64,000 nucleotides of DNA, taken from contig JAEYKI010000019.1 of NCBI GenBank assembly GCA_023408315.1, forward strand, positions 124,001 through 188,000, in the 5' to 3' direction. The notes beneath the pieces were generated by a model. It was given only the letters and a program-made list of their open reading frames with translations. It made no database searches and was not told the origin of the DNA. Source of the DNA: Bacillota bacterium (GTDB taxonomy: Bacteria; Bacillota; Clostridia; Christensenellales; Christensenellaceae). Positions 25,795 through 34,713 of the stretch are shown piece by piece. Every line of letters starts with the position of its first letter. The stretch's first letter is position 1. A program made the position numbers and the translations under genes.

Positions 25795-28700
25795 ATGGCA
25801 TCCAGAAACAACAGTTTTTTAATATCCGCTGGAATCATGGGGTTGTTAGTGATTGCGCTGCTGGCGTTCGTTCTTTTTGAAAACCTCATTGCCTTCTGGA
25901 TCGGCATGGCCGCTTCCATTGCTTTTGTGGGGTTTATTATAGTATCTTTTCATAAAAGACTCCAGCAGTACGAAAATCAAATGCTAAGAGGCAAGACGCA
26001 GGTGGAAGCCCTGATTGAGTCTATTGGGGAAGCGGCGGTTGTTGTGGATGCGGAGCGGAAAGTGATCCATTTGAACGCCAAGGCGGAAGAGCAGACGGGT
26101 TGGTCGGACGGAGACGCTTTTGGCAGGCCGCTTTTGGAGGTGTTGGGTACGGCCGAGTTGGCCGATCCTATCCAGATGGCTGTAAACGTAAGCAATGCCG
26201 TCCGTTTTGACGAGCCGGCGGCATATGCGTCTGCGGACGGCTCTAAAAGATATGCTGTCCAGAGCGCGGTTCCCATCCGGGATAAAACCGGGAGGACATA
26301 CCAGGTTGTTCTGATACTGCGGGGCCAGATGGAGACCAAGCAGCCTGCGCAGGCGTCTGATTCTTTCGAGAAAAAATACCAGATGCTTTTTCATACCATG
26401 CTGAACGGATATGCCCTGCTGGAAATGATTTTTCAGGACGGAAAAGCGCATGATTATAAATTTATAGATATGAACCCGGCATATGAGGAAATGACGGGAT
26501 ACAGCAAGGAAGAATGTATTGGTAAAACAGCCAGGGATATTCTGCCTTATATAGAGGATTTTTGGCTGGATATCTACGGCCAGGTGGCCATAACGGGCTC
26601 GCCGGTGCGTTTTCAGCAATACTCCGTTGTTCTGGGCAAATATTTCGAGGTATATGTTACCCGCACGGCGTATAACCAGATAGCCGTTTGCCTGCTGGAT
26701 AATACGGAGCACAAAAGAACGGAAGATTCGCTTTTAGACAGCGAGAAAAAAGCGAGAACCAAGCTGAACAGCATCCTTTCACCCAAGGGTGATTTGGGCA
26801 GTCTGGATTTTGCGGAGATATTGGACATACAGGAGATTCGTCCCCTGATGGACGACTTTTATAAAATTACCCAGCTGCCCGCGGCCATTACGGACAACAA
26901 CGGCAAGATTCTTCTTTCCAACGGCATGCGGGACATCTGCACCAATTTCCACTGGACACAGGAAGAATCCAGGCTTTGCTGTCCGCTTTCCGCCGGGGAG
27001 AGGATTACGCCAAACGCGGACAAATACGAACTGCGCAAATGCCAGATGGGGCTCTGGAACTTTTCCGTACCCATTGTGGTGGACGGAAAACAGCTGGGCT
27101 TTTTGGCTATCTGCCAGTTTGTTATGGAAGAAGAAGATCATCCCGCCGAACGATTTAAACTGCAGGCGCAAAAATACGGTTATAACCTGATGGAATACAT
27201 GGCTGCATTGGAAAGCGTGCCGCGCATCAGACGCCTGGCGCTTAAAAATGCCATCTCTTTCTATATCAAATTTGCAGAGCTCATTTCTATTATGAGCATG
27301 CGTAATTTGCAGCTTGCGCGGTCTTATGCACAGGCGGAAAATACAAAAATGCTGCTTAAATCCAGTATAGAGGGCTCCCGCGAAATCACCATGCTGATGG
27401 TGGATAAAGAATTCCGGTATTTGTTCTTTAACCAGGCGTATTGGGACGCCATGAAGCATTTATACGGCCGGGAACCGCAGACGGAAAAGAGCATATTTGA
27501 CGTGATTGTATCGGAAGCGGACAGGCTGGAGATTCGGGAAAGTTTTGAACGCGCCCTGGCAGGGGAATCCCATTATTTAATCCGTGAATACGGTGTGCTG
27601 GAGAAACGGTATTTCGAAACATTTTACAGTCCCATTTACAATAACCAGCACGAAGTGATAGGCGCTACGGCCTTTACGCGGGATATCAGCGAGCGCAGGC
27701 AGATGGAGATGGCTATTGCCGCCAGCGAGGCCCGGCATAAGGCCATGATTGCCAATATTTCGGATGCGATCATGGTTTTGGACGAAAACGGCTGCTGCCG
27801 GTATGTAAGCCCCAACGCGGCGGAGAAGTTTGGCCGCGCGTTTGAGCTGGGTGAAAAAGTGATTGAACTGAAGTATATCCATTCCAAAGACCGCAGGGTA
27901 GCGCAGGCCGAATTTGAGAACCTGCTGAGAGGCCCCAGGGGCAAGATTAATATGGAACTGCGGTTTGTGGGCCGCGACGCAAGGTTTCATTTTGTTGACC
28001 TTACGGGGGTTAATTTGATGGCAGACCCGAACATACGCGGCATCCTGATTAACTTTCACGATATTACGGACAAGAAACGCAAGGAGCGTGAGATTGTATA
28101 TCTAACGGAGCACAATTCGCTTACCGGGCTATATAACCGAAGGTTTTTTGACGACCAGCTTAAAAAATTGGATACGCCGGAGAACATGCCCCTCTCCGTG
28201 GTGGTTGGCGACATCAACGGCCTTAAGATGATCAACGACGCGCTGGGCCATGAGGCGGGCGACAAGATGATTATTGAGATATCTCAAATACTCAAAAGCT
28301 GCATTCGCAAGGGGGACGTTCTGGCCAGAACGGGCGGAGACGAATTCAGTATCCTGCTGCCCCGCACCACCAGCGAGCAGTCTTTTGGGCTGATCAAACG
28401 CATACACGCAAAATGCCGGGAGCACAAGTCTAATTCGGATGTGTATTATCTAAGCATTTCCATGGGCTTTGCCACCAAAACAAACGAGAACGAGCTGATT
28501 GGGGTAAAGATCAAGGAAGCGGAAGACAACATGTACAAGCATAAGCTGCTGGAGCACAAGAGCCTGCACAGCTCTGTAATCTCTTCCATTAAAACCACTA
28601 TGATGGAAAAGGATTTTCAAACGGAAGAGCATGCGGAGCGGCTTGTGCTTTTATCCAGCGCGCTGGGAAAGGCCCTCTCTCTTACCACCGAGCAGATGGA

Positions 28701-29127
28701 TGAACTGGAGCTTTTAAGCACCCTGCACGACATTGGCAAGATTGTTGTGGAAGACAGGATTTTAAACAAGCAAAGCCCGCTTACGAACATGGAGTGGGAG
28801 CAGATGAAGAAACATCCGGAAGTGGGATACCGCATTGCCATGGCTTCCCCGGAATTGATTTCTATTGCGGATTTTATCCTGTGCCACCACGAGCGCTGGG
28901 ATGGCTCGGGCTACCCGCAAGGATTGGCGGGAGAAGATATACCGCTCTTGTCCCGCGTTTTGGCAGTAACGGATTCCTACGACGCAATGACACAGAACAG
29001 GCCCTACAGAAAGGCCATGACCAGGGAAGCCGCCATGGAAGAGATACGCAAAAACGCCGGGACGCAGTTTGACCCAAAAGTTGCCGAGGTATTTGTAGAA
29101 GAAGTGCTTTTAAATAAAGACTATTGA
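25795..29127 (+). CDS. PAS-PocR-PAS-PAS-GGDEF-HD-GYP cyclic-di-GMP protein
   Basis: 1110 residues. Two N-terminal transmembrane helices (~8-28, 30-52), PAS domains (~65-180 and 195-310), a PocR-type ligand-binding region (~330-500) with a cysteine-containing stretch (ICTNFHWTQEESRLCC), two more PAS domains (~520-640 and 645-760), GGDEF and HD-GYP. GGDEF is intact near residue 846, with RKGD five residues upstream (inhibitory site). HD-GYP keeps HDIGKI (~977), HHE and GYP (~1038). Both activities look intact, as in the 4587 protein. PocR domains are known from propanediol-type regulators and many Clostridia sensors; the ligand here is unknown. Confidence 0.87.
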   Translation: MASRNNSFLISAGIMGLLVIALLAFVLFENLIAFWIGMAASIAFVGFIIVSFHKRLQQYENQMLRGKTQVEALIESIGEAAVVVDAERKVIHLNAKAEEQTGWSDGDAFGRPLLEVLGTAELADPIQMAVNVSNAVRFDEPAAYASADGSKRYAVQSAVPIRDKTGRTYQVVLILRGQMETKQPAQASDSFEKKYQMLFHTMLNGYALLEMIFQDGKAHDYKFIDMNPAYEEMTGYSKEECIGKTARDILPYIEDFWLDIYGQVAITGSPVRFQQYSVVLGKYFEVYVTRTAYNQIAVCLLDNTEHKRTEDSLLDSEKKARTKLNSILSPKGDLGSLDFAEILDIQEIRPLMDDFYKITQLPAAITDNNGKILLSNGMRDICTNFHWTQEESRLCCPLSAGERITPNADKYELRKCQMGLWNFSVPIVVDGKQLGFLAICQFVMEEEDHPAERFKLQAQKYGYNLMEYMAALESVPRIRRLALKNAISFYIKFAELISIMSMRNLQLARSYAQAENTKMLLKSSIEGSREITMLMVDKEFRYLFFNQAYWDAMKHLYGREPQTEKSIFDVIVSEADRLEIRESFERALAGESHYLIREYGVLEKRYFETFYSPIYNNQHEVIGATAFTRDISERRQMEMAIAASEARHKAMIANISDAIMVLDENGCCRYVSPNAAEKFGRAFELGEKVIELKYIHSKDRRVAQAEFENLLRGPRGKINMELRFVGRDARFHFVDLTGVNLMADPNIRGILINFHDITDKKRKEREIVYLTEHNSLTGLYNRRFFDDQLKKLDTPENMPLSVVVGDINGLKMINDALGHEAGDKMIIEISQILKSCIRKGDVLARTGGDEFSILLPRTTSEQSFGLIKRIHAKCREHKSNSDVYYLSISMGFATKTNENELIGVKIKEAEDNMYKHKLLEHKSLHSSVISSIKTTMMEKDFQTEEHAERLVLLSSALGKALSLTTEQMDELELLSTLHDIGKIVVEDRILNKQSPLTNMEWEQMKKHPEVGYRIAMASPELISIADFILCHHERWDGSGYPQGLAGEDIPLLSRVLAVTDSYDAMTQNRPYRKAMTREAAMEEIRKNAGTQFDPKVAEVFVEEVLLNKDY

Positions 29128-29242
29128 AATTTGGAATGACAATCATATTCGGGCAGACGGTGCGTATATAATAGGGATATAGAACTCTTGGCTCCGGTTC
29201 ATTCGGTTTGCACAAATTCTGATAAGTTGAGGTGCGAAAAAA

Positions 29243-29422
29243 ATGAAACATTCGTTTGACAGGCGTGACGAGTACGAACAGGATGTTTTTGCCGGCGAAT
29301 CTCCGTTGCGGCGGGGCAGAAGCTGGGACGATTTTGACAGCGCAAGGCAGGAGGAACTCGATGGGTATGACGCTTTTGATCTGGACGAATTTGAACGGGA
29401 AGCATATGAGGATGAAGAATAA
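29243..29422 (+). CDS. Small acidic protein, unknown function
   Basis: A 59-residue frame starting KHSFDRRDEYEQDVF and ending in a run of Asp/Glu. GAGGTG lies 8 nt before the ATG, and a TATAAT (29167-29172) lies upstream without a clear -35. The composition is strongly acidic with many aromatic residues and no cysteine, so a small soluble regulator or chaperone-like peptide is conceivable. I recognise no family. A hairpin terminator follows 35 nt downstream, which supports a real transcription unit. Confidence 0.5.
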   Translation: MKHSFDRRDEYEQDVFAGESPLRRGRSWDDFDSARQEELDGYDAFDLDEFEREAYEDEE

Positions 29423-29456
29423 CGCATGCTTGAGACACAATAGTTTATCAGGAAAT

Positions 29457-29484
29457 GGCCGGTGTGCAAAACGCCGGCTTTTTT
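29457..29484 (+). terminator. Terminator after the small acidic ORF
   Basis: Stem GCCGGTGT/ACGCCGGC (one G-T pair) with a short A-rich loop, followed by six T residues. Confidence 0.8.
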
Positions 29485-29617
29485 ATAAGCAAAAACACCC
29501 GGCGGCGGATAGTTTTGCAGCTTGCATGCAAGAATATTTTTGAGACACAATGGGAGATTGGGGGACAAGCGGAAGGGAATTATTGTATAATACAAACAAT
29601 AAGGCAAGGAGACGCAT

Positions 29618-30184
29618 ATGAAAAAGCTGATATTGGTTACTTCCCCGCCAGCCTCCGGCAAAACCACGCTGGCAAAAAAGCTGGCAAAGGCGCTGCGGGA
29701 TACGGTTTACCTGGATAAGGATACGCTGGTGCCCCTTTCCATTAAAGTATTTGAAGCGGCAGGGGAACCGGTAAACCGCAGTTCCTTTTTTTTTAAAAAA
29801 ATGATTCGGGATGTGGAATACCAGGTGATACTGGATTTTGGCGCGCAGGCAATAGAATACGGTTCCAATGTGATCATCAACGCTCCTTTCAGCCGGGAAA
29901 TCCGCGACAAGAAATACATGGATGGCCTGCGGGACCGGTTTTTGGCGCTGGGCGCGGAAGTGTGCGTTATTTGGGTCAGTTGCTCCGTGGAAACGACGCA
30001 TAAGCGCATGCAGGAGAGAAATTCCAGCCGTGATACCTGGAAACTGGCGCATTGGGACGAATACGTCAAGATGGAGAACTTTGATCCGCCGGAAATAAAC
30101 GGCCTGCTGATCTATCGGAACGACACCCAGGAGCAGGCGGACGCGGACCTTGAAAAATTGCTGAAAAGGCTGAAAGAATGCTAG
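29618..30184 (+). CDS. P-loop kinase-like ATPase (zeta-toxin/AAA-like)
   Basis: 188 residues. The Walker A loop PPASGKTTLAKKLA is at residues ~8-21, a kinase-like DKDTLVPL follows, and an Arg-rich lid-like segment (ERNSSRDTWKL) lies near 130. This matches the small AAA_33/zeta-type nucleotide kinase group, whose substrates range from nucleosides to sugars. No antitoxin partner is visible, so a toxin role is not supported. It converges on the LysM-GH18 gene. Confidence 0.72.
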   Translation: MKKLILVTSPPASGKTTLAKKLAKALRDTVYLDKDTLVPLSIKVFEAAGEPVNRSSFFFKKMIRDVEYQVILDFGAQAIEYGSNVIINAPFSREIRDKKYMDGLRDRFLALGAEVCVIWVSCSVETTHKRMQERNSSRDTWKLAHWDEYVKMENFDPPEINGLLIYRNDTQEQADADLEKLLKRLKEC

Positions 30185-30191
30185 TTAGTTT

Positions 30192-31466
30192 TTAAAGCAG
30201 TTTTTTAATGTTGAACATGGAGCGCAACACCAGCCAGTTTTGGGGAAAAGGTCTGCCAATCGTCCAGTAGCTTACGCCGCCTAGCCCGTATTGGCTTACC
30301 AACTGCAGGCTGGCGCGCACGCTGCGCGCGTCCTGGAACCAGACTTCGTGCCTGTTTTTGTTGCCATCCGTATACTGAAAAAAAGGAGCCTGGGATTCCT
30401 CGTCGTACTGTATGGCAGCGCCCACTTCCGCGGCCAGTGTTACGGCCTCCGTATTTGAGAGGGAGCGGGCGGATGAGCCTTTTACAAACGGGAGTTTCCA
30501 GTCGTAGCCGTAGTTTGGTATGCCCAACAGTATTTTTTGAGGCGGGATAACGGATATGGCGTATTCCACCACTTTCTTGACCTGTGGAATGGGGGAGACA
30601 GCCATGGCGGGACCCTTTGTGTAGCCCCATTCATATGTCATCAGAATCACATGATCCGCGTTTTTGCCGTGATGGGCATAGTCGTGCGCCGTATACAAGA
30701 GGCCCTGCTGTTCTCCGCTGGTTTTGGGCGCAAGCGCCGTGGTCAGGGTTGTTTGCCGGGGAGTAAGCGTTTCCTCCATGCGCGACAAAAAGCTGTTATA
30801 CGCTTCCCGGTCGTTTGGGTACACATATTCAAAATCAATGTCCAGCCCATAGTAGTTCTTGGCGCGGAGTGTTTGCATAATGTTCCTGATGTAGTTTTCC
30901 TGCACATTCTTATCTGTTAAAAGGGTGTGCGCAAGGCTGCTATTAAATCCGCCGTCTCCATCCATGTTGGTGACCACCATCATGGGGGCGGTTTTGCCCG
31001 CGCGCGCCGCTTCTATTAAATTCATGTCGTTCAGGGGCATCAGGGCGCCTTCGGGCGTGGCGTGATGACTGAAAATGCTCAGGTATGTAAGGTAGGGCAA
31101 AACCTCCTTAACGGGGCCGGTGTCTTTCTGCGGAAAAACATACCCATTTACCAGTATGTTTTTTTTATTGTCGTCCTTTGGAATCAAAAGATGCATGCCT
31201 GGCCGCAGGCGATAGGGGGGGCGGATCTCAGGGTTGGCGGCCTGCAATTTTTTTGGGGTTATTTTATATCTTCTGGCTATGGAGAATAAGGAATCGCCTC
31301 TCCGAACCAAAACCGTCTTTTCGTCGGGCAGCAGCACCAATGCCTGGCCTGTTACAAGCGTATCGGAAGGGAGGCCGTTATCTGCTATAATTTTTTCGGC
31401 GGGCAGGCCGGATTTTTGGGATATGGAATTCAGAGTATCCCCGGGCTTTACTTCATAAATGGTCAA
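30192..31466 (-). CDS. LysM-GH18 spore-germination-type peptidoglycan hydrolase
   Basis: About 424 residues: two N-terminal LysM repeats (YEVKPGDTLNSIS and VLVRRGDSLFSIA) that bind peptidoglycan, then a GH18 domain with the catalytic signature GLDIDFEYV (the final Glu is the acid). The layout matches YaaH/SleL cortex-lytic enzymes of spores. No signal peptide is seen, as in SleL-type proteins. A TTG at 31466 is chosen because AGGAAG lies 8 nt upstream; an in-frame GTG at 31475 would sit inside that ribosome site. It is one of the better hints that the organism sporulates. Confidence 0.85.
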   Translation of the reverse strand: MTIYEVKPGDTLNSISQKSGLPAEKIIADNGLPSDTLVTGQALVLLPDEKTVLVRRGDSLFSIARRYKITPKKLQAANPEIRPPYRLRPGMHLLIPKDDNKKNILVNGYVFPQKDTGPVKEVLPYLTYLSIFSHHATPEGALMPLNDMNLIEAARAGKTAPMMVVTNMDGDGGFNSSLAHTLLTDKNVQENYIRNIMQTLRAKNYYGLDIDFEYVYPNDREAYNSFLSRMEETLTPRQTTLTTALAPKTSGEQQGLLYTAHDYAHHGKNADHVILMTYEWGYTKGPAMAVSPIPQVKKVVEYAISVIPPQKILLGIPNYGYDWKLPFVKGSSARSLSNTEAVTLAAEVGAAIQYDEESQAPFFQYTDGNKNRHEVWFQDARSVRASLQLVSQYGLGGVSYWTIGRPFPQNWLVLRSMFNIKKLL

Positions 31467-31565
31467 TAAAGTCACTTCCTATCCGTTTTGGCAATATGGA
31501 GCAATCCTTTTTTGATAGATTACTTTATGCCCCAAAAACAAAAAAAGTGACCTTAATGGAATTTT

Positions 31566-32444
31566 TTATTCCACGTATTCATATCCGGCTGTGTTGCTGG
31601 CACCCTCAAACAGAATGCGCGCGCCTTCATAAAAGATAATATGCGCCGGGCAGCTGGGATTTTCATGTATGGCCCGGGTAAGCGCTCCGTTGCCGGGAGC
31701 CAGCAGTTTTTGGCCCGAGCTGCTCTGGGTGCAAATTTGAAGGGTGTATTTGCCCTGGCGGAGGACGATACTGTTTTGCAGCCACTCCAGTATCCGCACG
31801 CCCAGGTATGTGGCCAGGCGGTATTCCCGCGTTCCAATGCGCAATACGCAGATGCAGCCGGTAAAAACGCATCCCAAATACGGGATTCTGGCAATGGAAA
31901 CAAACAGGCATGCGTTGCCTGCAAGATCATTGGCTTGCAGCCATGCGTATTTTGGTGGAAAACTTCGGCCCCAGTCCTGCTCAATATATCCCTGCCCGCC
32001 GGAAAAGCTGAGAGAGCGTCCGTTTAAAAGCAGGGAGCCCCAAAGCGTATGGCGCAGGCTATGGACGGCATGGCTGCATTCAATAAAGGGCATGAGCGCA
32101 AAAGGCCCCATGATGTTGTATGCAATGGGCGTAAACGGCCCGTACCGGATATGTCCGGTAAGGGATATGCCGTTTTGGCATATATCCAGTTCCGCACCGC
32201 TGCTGCAGAAACGGTTTGAGCCTATGCGCACGTCGAATACTGTTTTGGACGCCCAAAATTCATTGGCGGAAAAATTAAAATGCCACGAATCCTGGGGCGT
32301 GATTACCTGGATAAAAGCCGACCGGTTGCCTGCCGGATTCATTTGTATGCCCGGAATAAAAGCAACGGTGGCATCCGCCTGGTGCTTGCAGTACCAGCCT
32401 TCAAAATAATTTTTATTGCGGCGAGTGCCGTGGTAATTTATAAT
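31566..32444 (-). CDS. Tocopherol-cyclase-like protein, probable ATT start
   Basis: The conserved family N-terminus (YHGTRRNKNYFEGWYCKHQ) is encoded upstream of the first ATG (32342), and no ATG, GTG or TTG lies between it and the in-frame stop further upstream. An ATT at 32444 sits 8 nt after AAGGA and gives a 292-residue protein. Other family marks: GGQGYIEQDWGRSFP and WLQANDL. The start overlaps the stop of the preceding FAD/Rieske gene by 7 nt, so re-initiation is likely. Plant and cyanobacterial members cyclise tocopherol precursors; bacterial relatives have no known substrate, so true tocopherol synthesis is not implied. Conventional callers will place the start at 32342. Confidence 0.72.
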   Translation of the reverse strand: MINYHGTRRNKNYFEGWYCKHQADATVAFIPGIQMNPAGNRSAFIQVITPQDSWHFNFSANEFWASKTVFDVRIGSNRFCSSGAELDICQNGISLTGHIRYGPFTPIAYNIMGPFALMPFIECSHAVHSLRHTLWGSLLLNGRSLSFSGGQGYIEQDWGRSFPPKYAWLQANDLAGNACLFVSIARIPYLGCVFTGCICVLRIGTREYRLATYLGVRILEWLQNSIVLRQGKYTLQICTQSSSGQKLLAPGNGALTRAIHENPSCPAHIIFYEGARILFEGASNTAGYEYVE

Positions 32445-33874
32445 GAGCGTATTCCTTTCATGGCCGGATTATTGATCAGATTGCCTTTATAGTCAAATCT
32501 GGAGCCATGGCATGGGCAGTCCCACGAACGCTCGTCCGGGTTCCAGGCAAGCTGGCATCCCAAATGCGGGCATTTGGTGGTGACGACGTGCGCTTCCCCG
32601 TCTTTTGTTTTATACACCCCCATTTTATGCCCGTCATATTCCACAACGCCTGCCTGCCCGTTTGGAATTCCAACCATTTTATCGGCAGGTATTTCAAAAA
32701 TTTCTCTGGCCAGCCCCTGCATCACCTCTGCGGTGTTTTCGAGAAATTTTTTGGCGGAAGCCGCAATATCCACCCGATGGGGAGAGAATACATCCGCATA
32801 GCTGCATTCTACTCCGGCAATCAAGCTGGACAGGATGGTGGCAGAGACCATGGAACCCGTCATGCCCCATTTGTTAAAGCCTGTGGCCACGTACCAGTTT
32901 GGCGTTGCAAGAGAATATTGGCCAATATACGGAATGGAATCCAGGCTCATGCAATCCTGCGCGGACCATGCGCATACTTCCTGCGCCTGTGGAAACCAGT
33001 TCTGGCCCGTGCGCCGTAAAAGGTCATACTTGCCTCCATCGTTTTCGCCTGTGCGGTGATTGCCGCCGCCCAAGAGCAGAATATCTTTGTAGGTGCGCAG
33101 GGAAAAACCGTTTTCATCCGCATCGCGGTACATGCCGGATATATGCCCGGCATTGCGCAACGCCAGTACATAGGACCGCTGCTGGTGCATTTTCATAAAA
33201 TAAAAGCCCGGCGTATTCACAAAGGGATAATGCGAGGCAATCACAATAAAACGTGCGCGCACCCGCCCGCCTGTTGTATGGACTGTGTTTTCTTCAATTT
33301 CCTGTACAAATGTGCGTTCGTATATGGTAAGTTCCCGGCTGATAGCGGCCAGAAACTTGAGCGGATGAAACTGCGCCTGATCCGGGAACATGGCCGCGCC
33401 CCGGACCGGGAAGGGCAGCGCGGGGCTGCTTGCAAATTCTGCGGGAATACCTGCCTGCCTGGCCGCTTCCACTTCATCCTGAATTGCTTTTTCATCATCC
33501 ACAGAATACAGATAAGAGGGCAGGGTTTCAAAATCACAGTCGATTGATTTTCTTGTAATCAAGTCCCTGTATTTTTTTACCGCCTCCTGGTTTGCCTCAG
33601 CATATTGCCGGGCTTTTTCTATTCCCTGGCCCCGCAGTATCTTGCCATATACAAGGCCGTGTTGGGACGTTATTTTAGCCGTGGTGTTTTGTGTTACGCC
33701 GCACGCCGTGCCGTCTGCCTCCAATACTACGGTTTTAAGGCCTTTTTCCTGCAAAAAATACGCTGTCAGCAAACCCGCCATGCCGGCGCCTATAACGCAG
33801 GCGTCCACAGCCATATCGGATGCAAGAGGCTCTCTTGCCGGCAAATGAAAGCCTTGTTTCCAGATGGAATCCAT
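32438..33874 (-). CDS. FAD-dependent oxidoreductase with C-terminal Rieske domain
   Basis: 478 residues. The N-terminal DAO-type FAD domain begins at VDACVIGAGMAGLLTAYFL (dinucleotide loop GxGxxG). The last ~95 residues form a Rieske 2Fe-2S domain with CPHLGC and CPCHGS (C-x-H...C-x2-H ligands). GGGGGTGA precedes the ATG. The family is common in Clostridia and Bacillus (YhfW-like), probably moving electrons between a reduced substrate and the Rieske centre; the substrate is unknown. The stop overlaps the tocopherol-cyclase-like gene, forming a two-gene operon. Confidence 0.87.
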   Translation of the reverse strand: MDSIWKQGFHLPAREPLASDMAVDACVIGAGMAGLLTAYFLQEKGLKTVVLEADGTACGVTQNTTAKITSQHGLVYGKILRGQGIEKARQYAEANQEAVKKYRDLITRKSIDCDFETLPSYLYSVDDEKAIQDEVEAARQAGIPAEFASSPALPFPVRGAAMFPDQAQFHPLKFLAAISRELTIYERTFVQEIEENTVHTTGGRVRARFIVIASHYPFVNTPGFYFMKMHQQRSYVLALRNAGHISGMYRDADENGFSLRTYKDILLLGGGNHRTGENDGGKYDLLRRTGQNWFPQAQEVCAWSAQDCMSLDSIPYIGQYSLATPNWYVATGFNKWGMTGSMVSATILSSLIAGVECSYADVFSPHRVDIAASAKKFLENTAEVMQGLAREIFEIPADKMVGIPNGQAGVVEYDGHKMGVYKTKDGEAHVVTTKCPHLGCQLAWNPDERSWDCPCHGSRFDYKGNLINNPAMKGIRSL

Positions 33875-33947
33875 TTAATCTCACCCCCATAATAGTTTTT
33901 CACCAAAACAGCGCGTTATGCGCAAGATCTTTATAACGTTTAAAACC

Positions 33948-33997
33948 GCGGGCAAAGGGGATGTTAAAACACATCTTTGGCCCGCAGAGAATATAAT
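33948..33997 (+). promoter_or_regulatory. Inverted repeat and -10 before the hydrogenase operon
   Basis: An imperfect long inverted repeat (GCGGGCAAAG at the left, CTTTGGCCCGC at the right) ends 8 nt before a perfect TATAAT (33992-33997). No good -35 lies at 16-18 nt, so this may be an activator-dependent promoter with the repeat as binding site, or a structured leader. Confidence 0.45.
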
Positions 33998-34032
33998 GAA
34001 GCAGCTTTGAATATGCTAAAAGGAGAACGGAT

Positions 34033-34713
34033 ATGTATAACCAGCCTTTCACGCCCGATAAAATACAAACACTTGAGGATATACACGTAACCATAGACCT
34101 GCTGTACATAACGCAATGCAGGGCCACCAAGAACGCGCTTTTAAACCGCTTAAGGCGTCTGTTGGCGCAAATGACAACGCCGTACCCCAATTACAGTTAC
34201 GGCGGCAATGCAATCCCCGTAGACTGGATACCCAGGGTGCCCGCGTATGCGTCCGTAGAGGGGGCGCAGGGCGCGCAGCAGGGTTTGCCGCAGCCGGAGA
34301 TGGCGAAGCCGGAAATGCCGCCACAGCAAGTTCCGCAGAACATACGGGAAAATATACCTCCATACATTCCGCAGGGTATGCAGTCCTCAACGCAAATACC
34401 GCCGCCCAGCCGCCCGCAGCAGGCTCCCAGGGAGCAGCAGGCGCCTTCGCAGACGCAGCAGCCCAGACCCAAAATACAGGATCTAAAAACTTTTACCATT
34501 GAAGAGCTTGGCAAGTATGACGGCAAGGGAGACAATCCCGCTTATGTATCCGTAAATGGCATGGTATACGATGTTACGGACCAGCCTGGATGGGCGGCGG
34601 GGTCGCACTTTGGACTAAAAGCCGGGCTGGACCAGACCGGCGCGTATATTTCCTGCCATACTGGGCAGCCCATGATAGACCGATTGAAATTAGTAGGAAG
34701 GCTAGCTAAATGA
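34033..34713 (+). CDS. Cytochrome b5-like heme/steroid-binding protein
   Basis: 226 residues in three parts: an N-terminal ~60-residue helical domain, a Pro/Gln-rich linker (~75-150, with runs such as PPPSRPQQAPREQQAPSQ), and a C-terminal cytochrome b5-like domain (~155-226; FTIEELGKYDGKGDNPAYV, then VNGMVYDVT). This small bacterial subtype often lacks the standard two heme histidines; one candidate is the His in GSHFG and another in SCHTG. No membrane segment or signal peptide is seen. AAGGAGAA lies upstream, and ATGA couples it to the hydrogenase small subunit, so it is a candidate electron-transfer partner for that enzyme. Confidence 0.78.
   Translation: MYNQPFTPDKIQTLEDIHVTIDLLYITQCRATKNALLNRLRRLLAQMTTPYPNYSYGGNAIPVDWIPRVPAYASVEGAQGAQQGLPQPEMAKPEMPPQQVPQNIRENIPPYIPQGMQSSTQIPPPSRPQQAPREQQAPSQTQQPRPKIQDLKTFTIEELGKYDGKGDNPAYVSVNGMVYDVTDQPGWAAGSHFGLKAGLDQTGAYISCHTGQPMIDRLKLVGRLAK

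Noticed and set aside
29618..30184. Zeta-type toxin of a toxin-antitoxin pair
   Set aside because: The P-loop kinase-like protein has no adjacent antitoxin; the small acidic ORF upstream is separated by a terminator.
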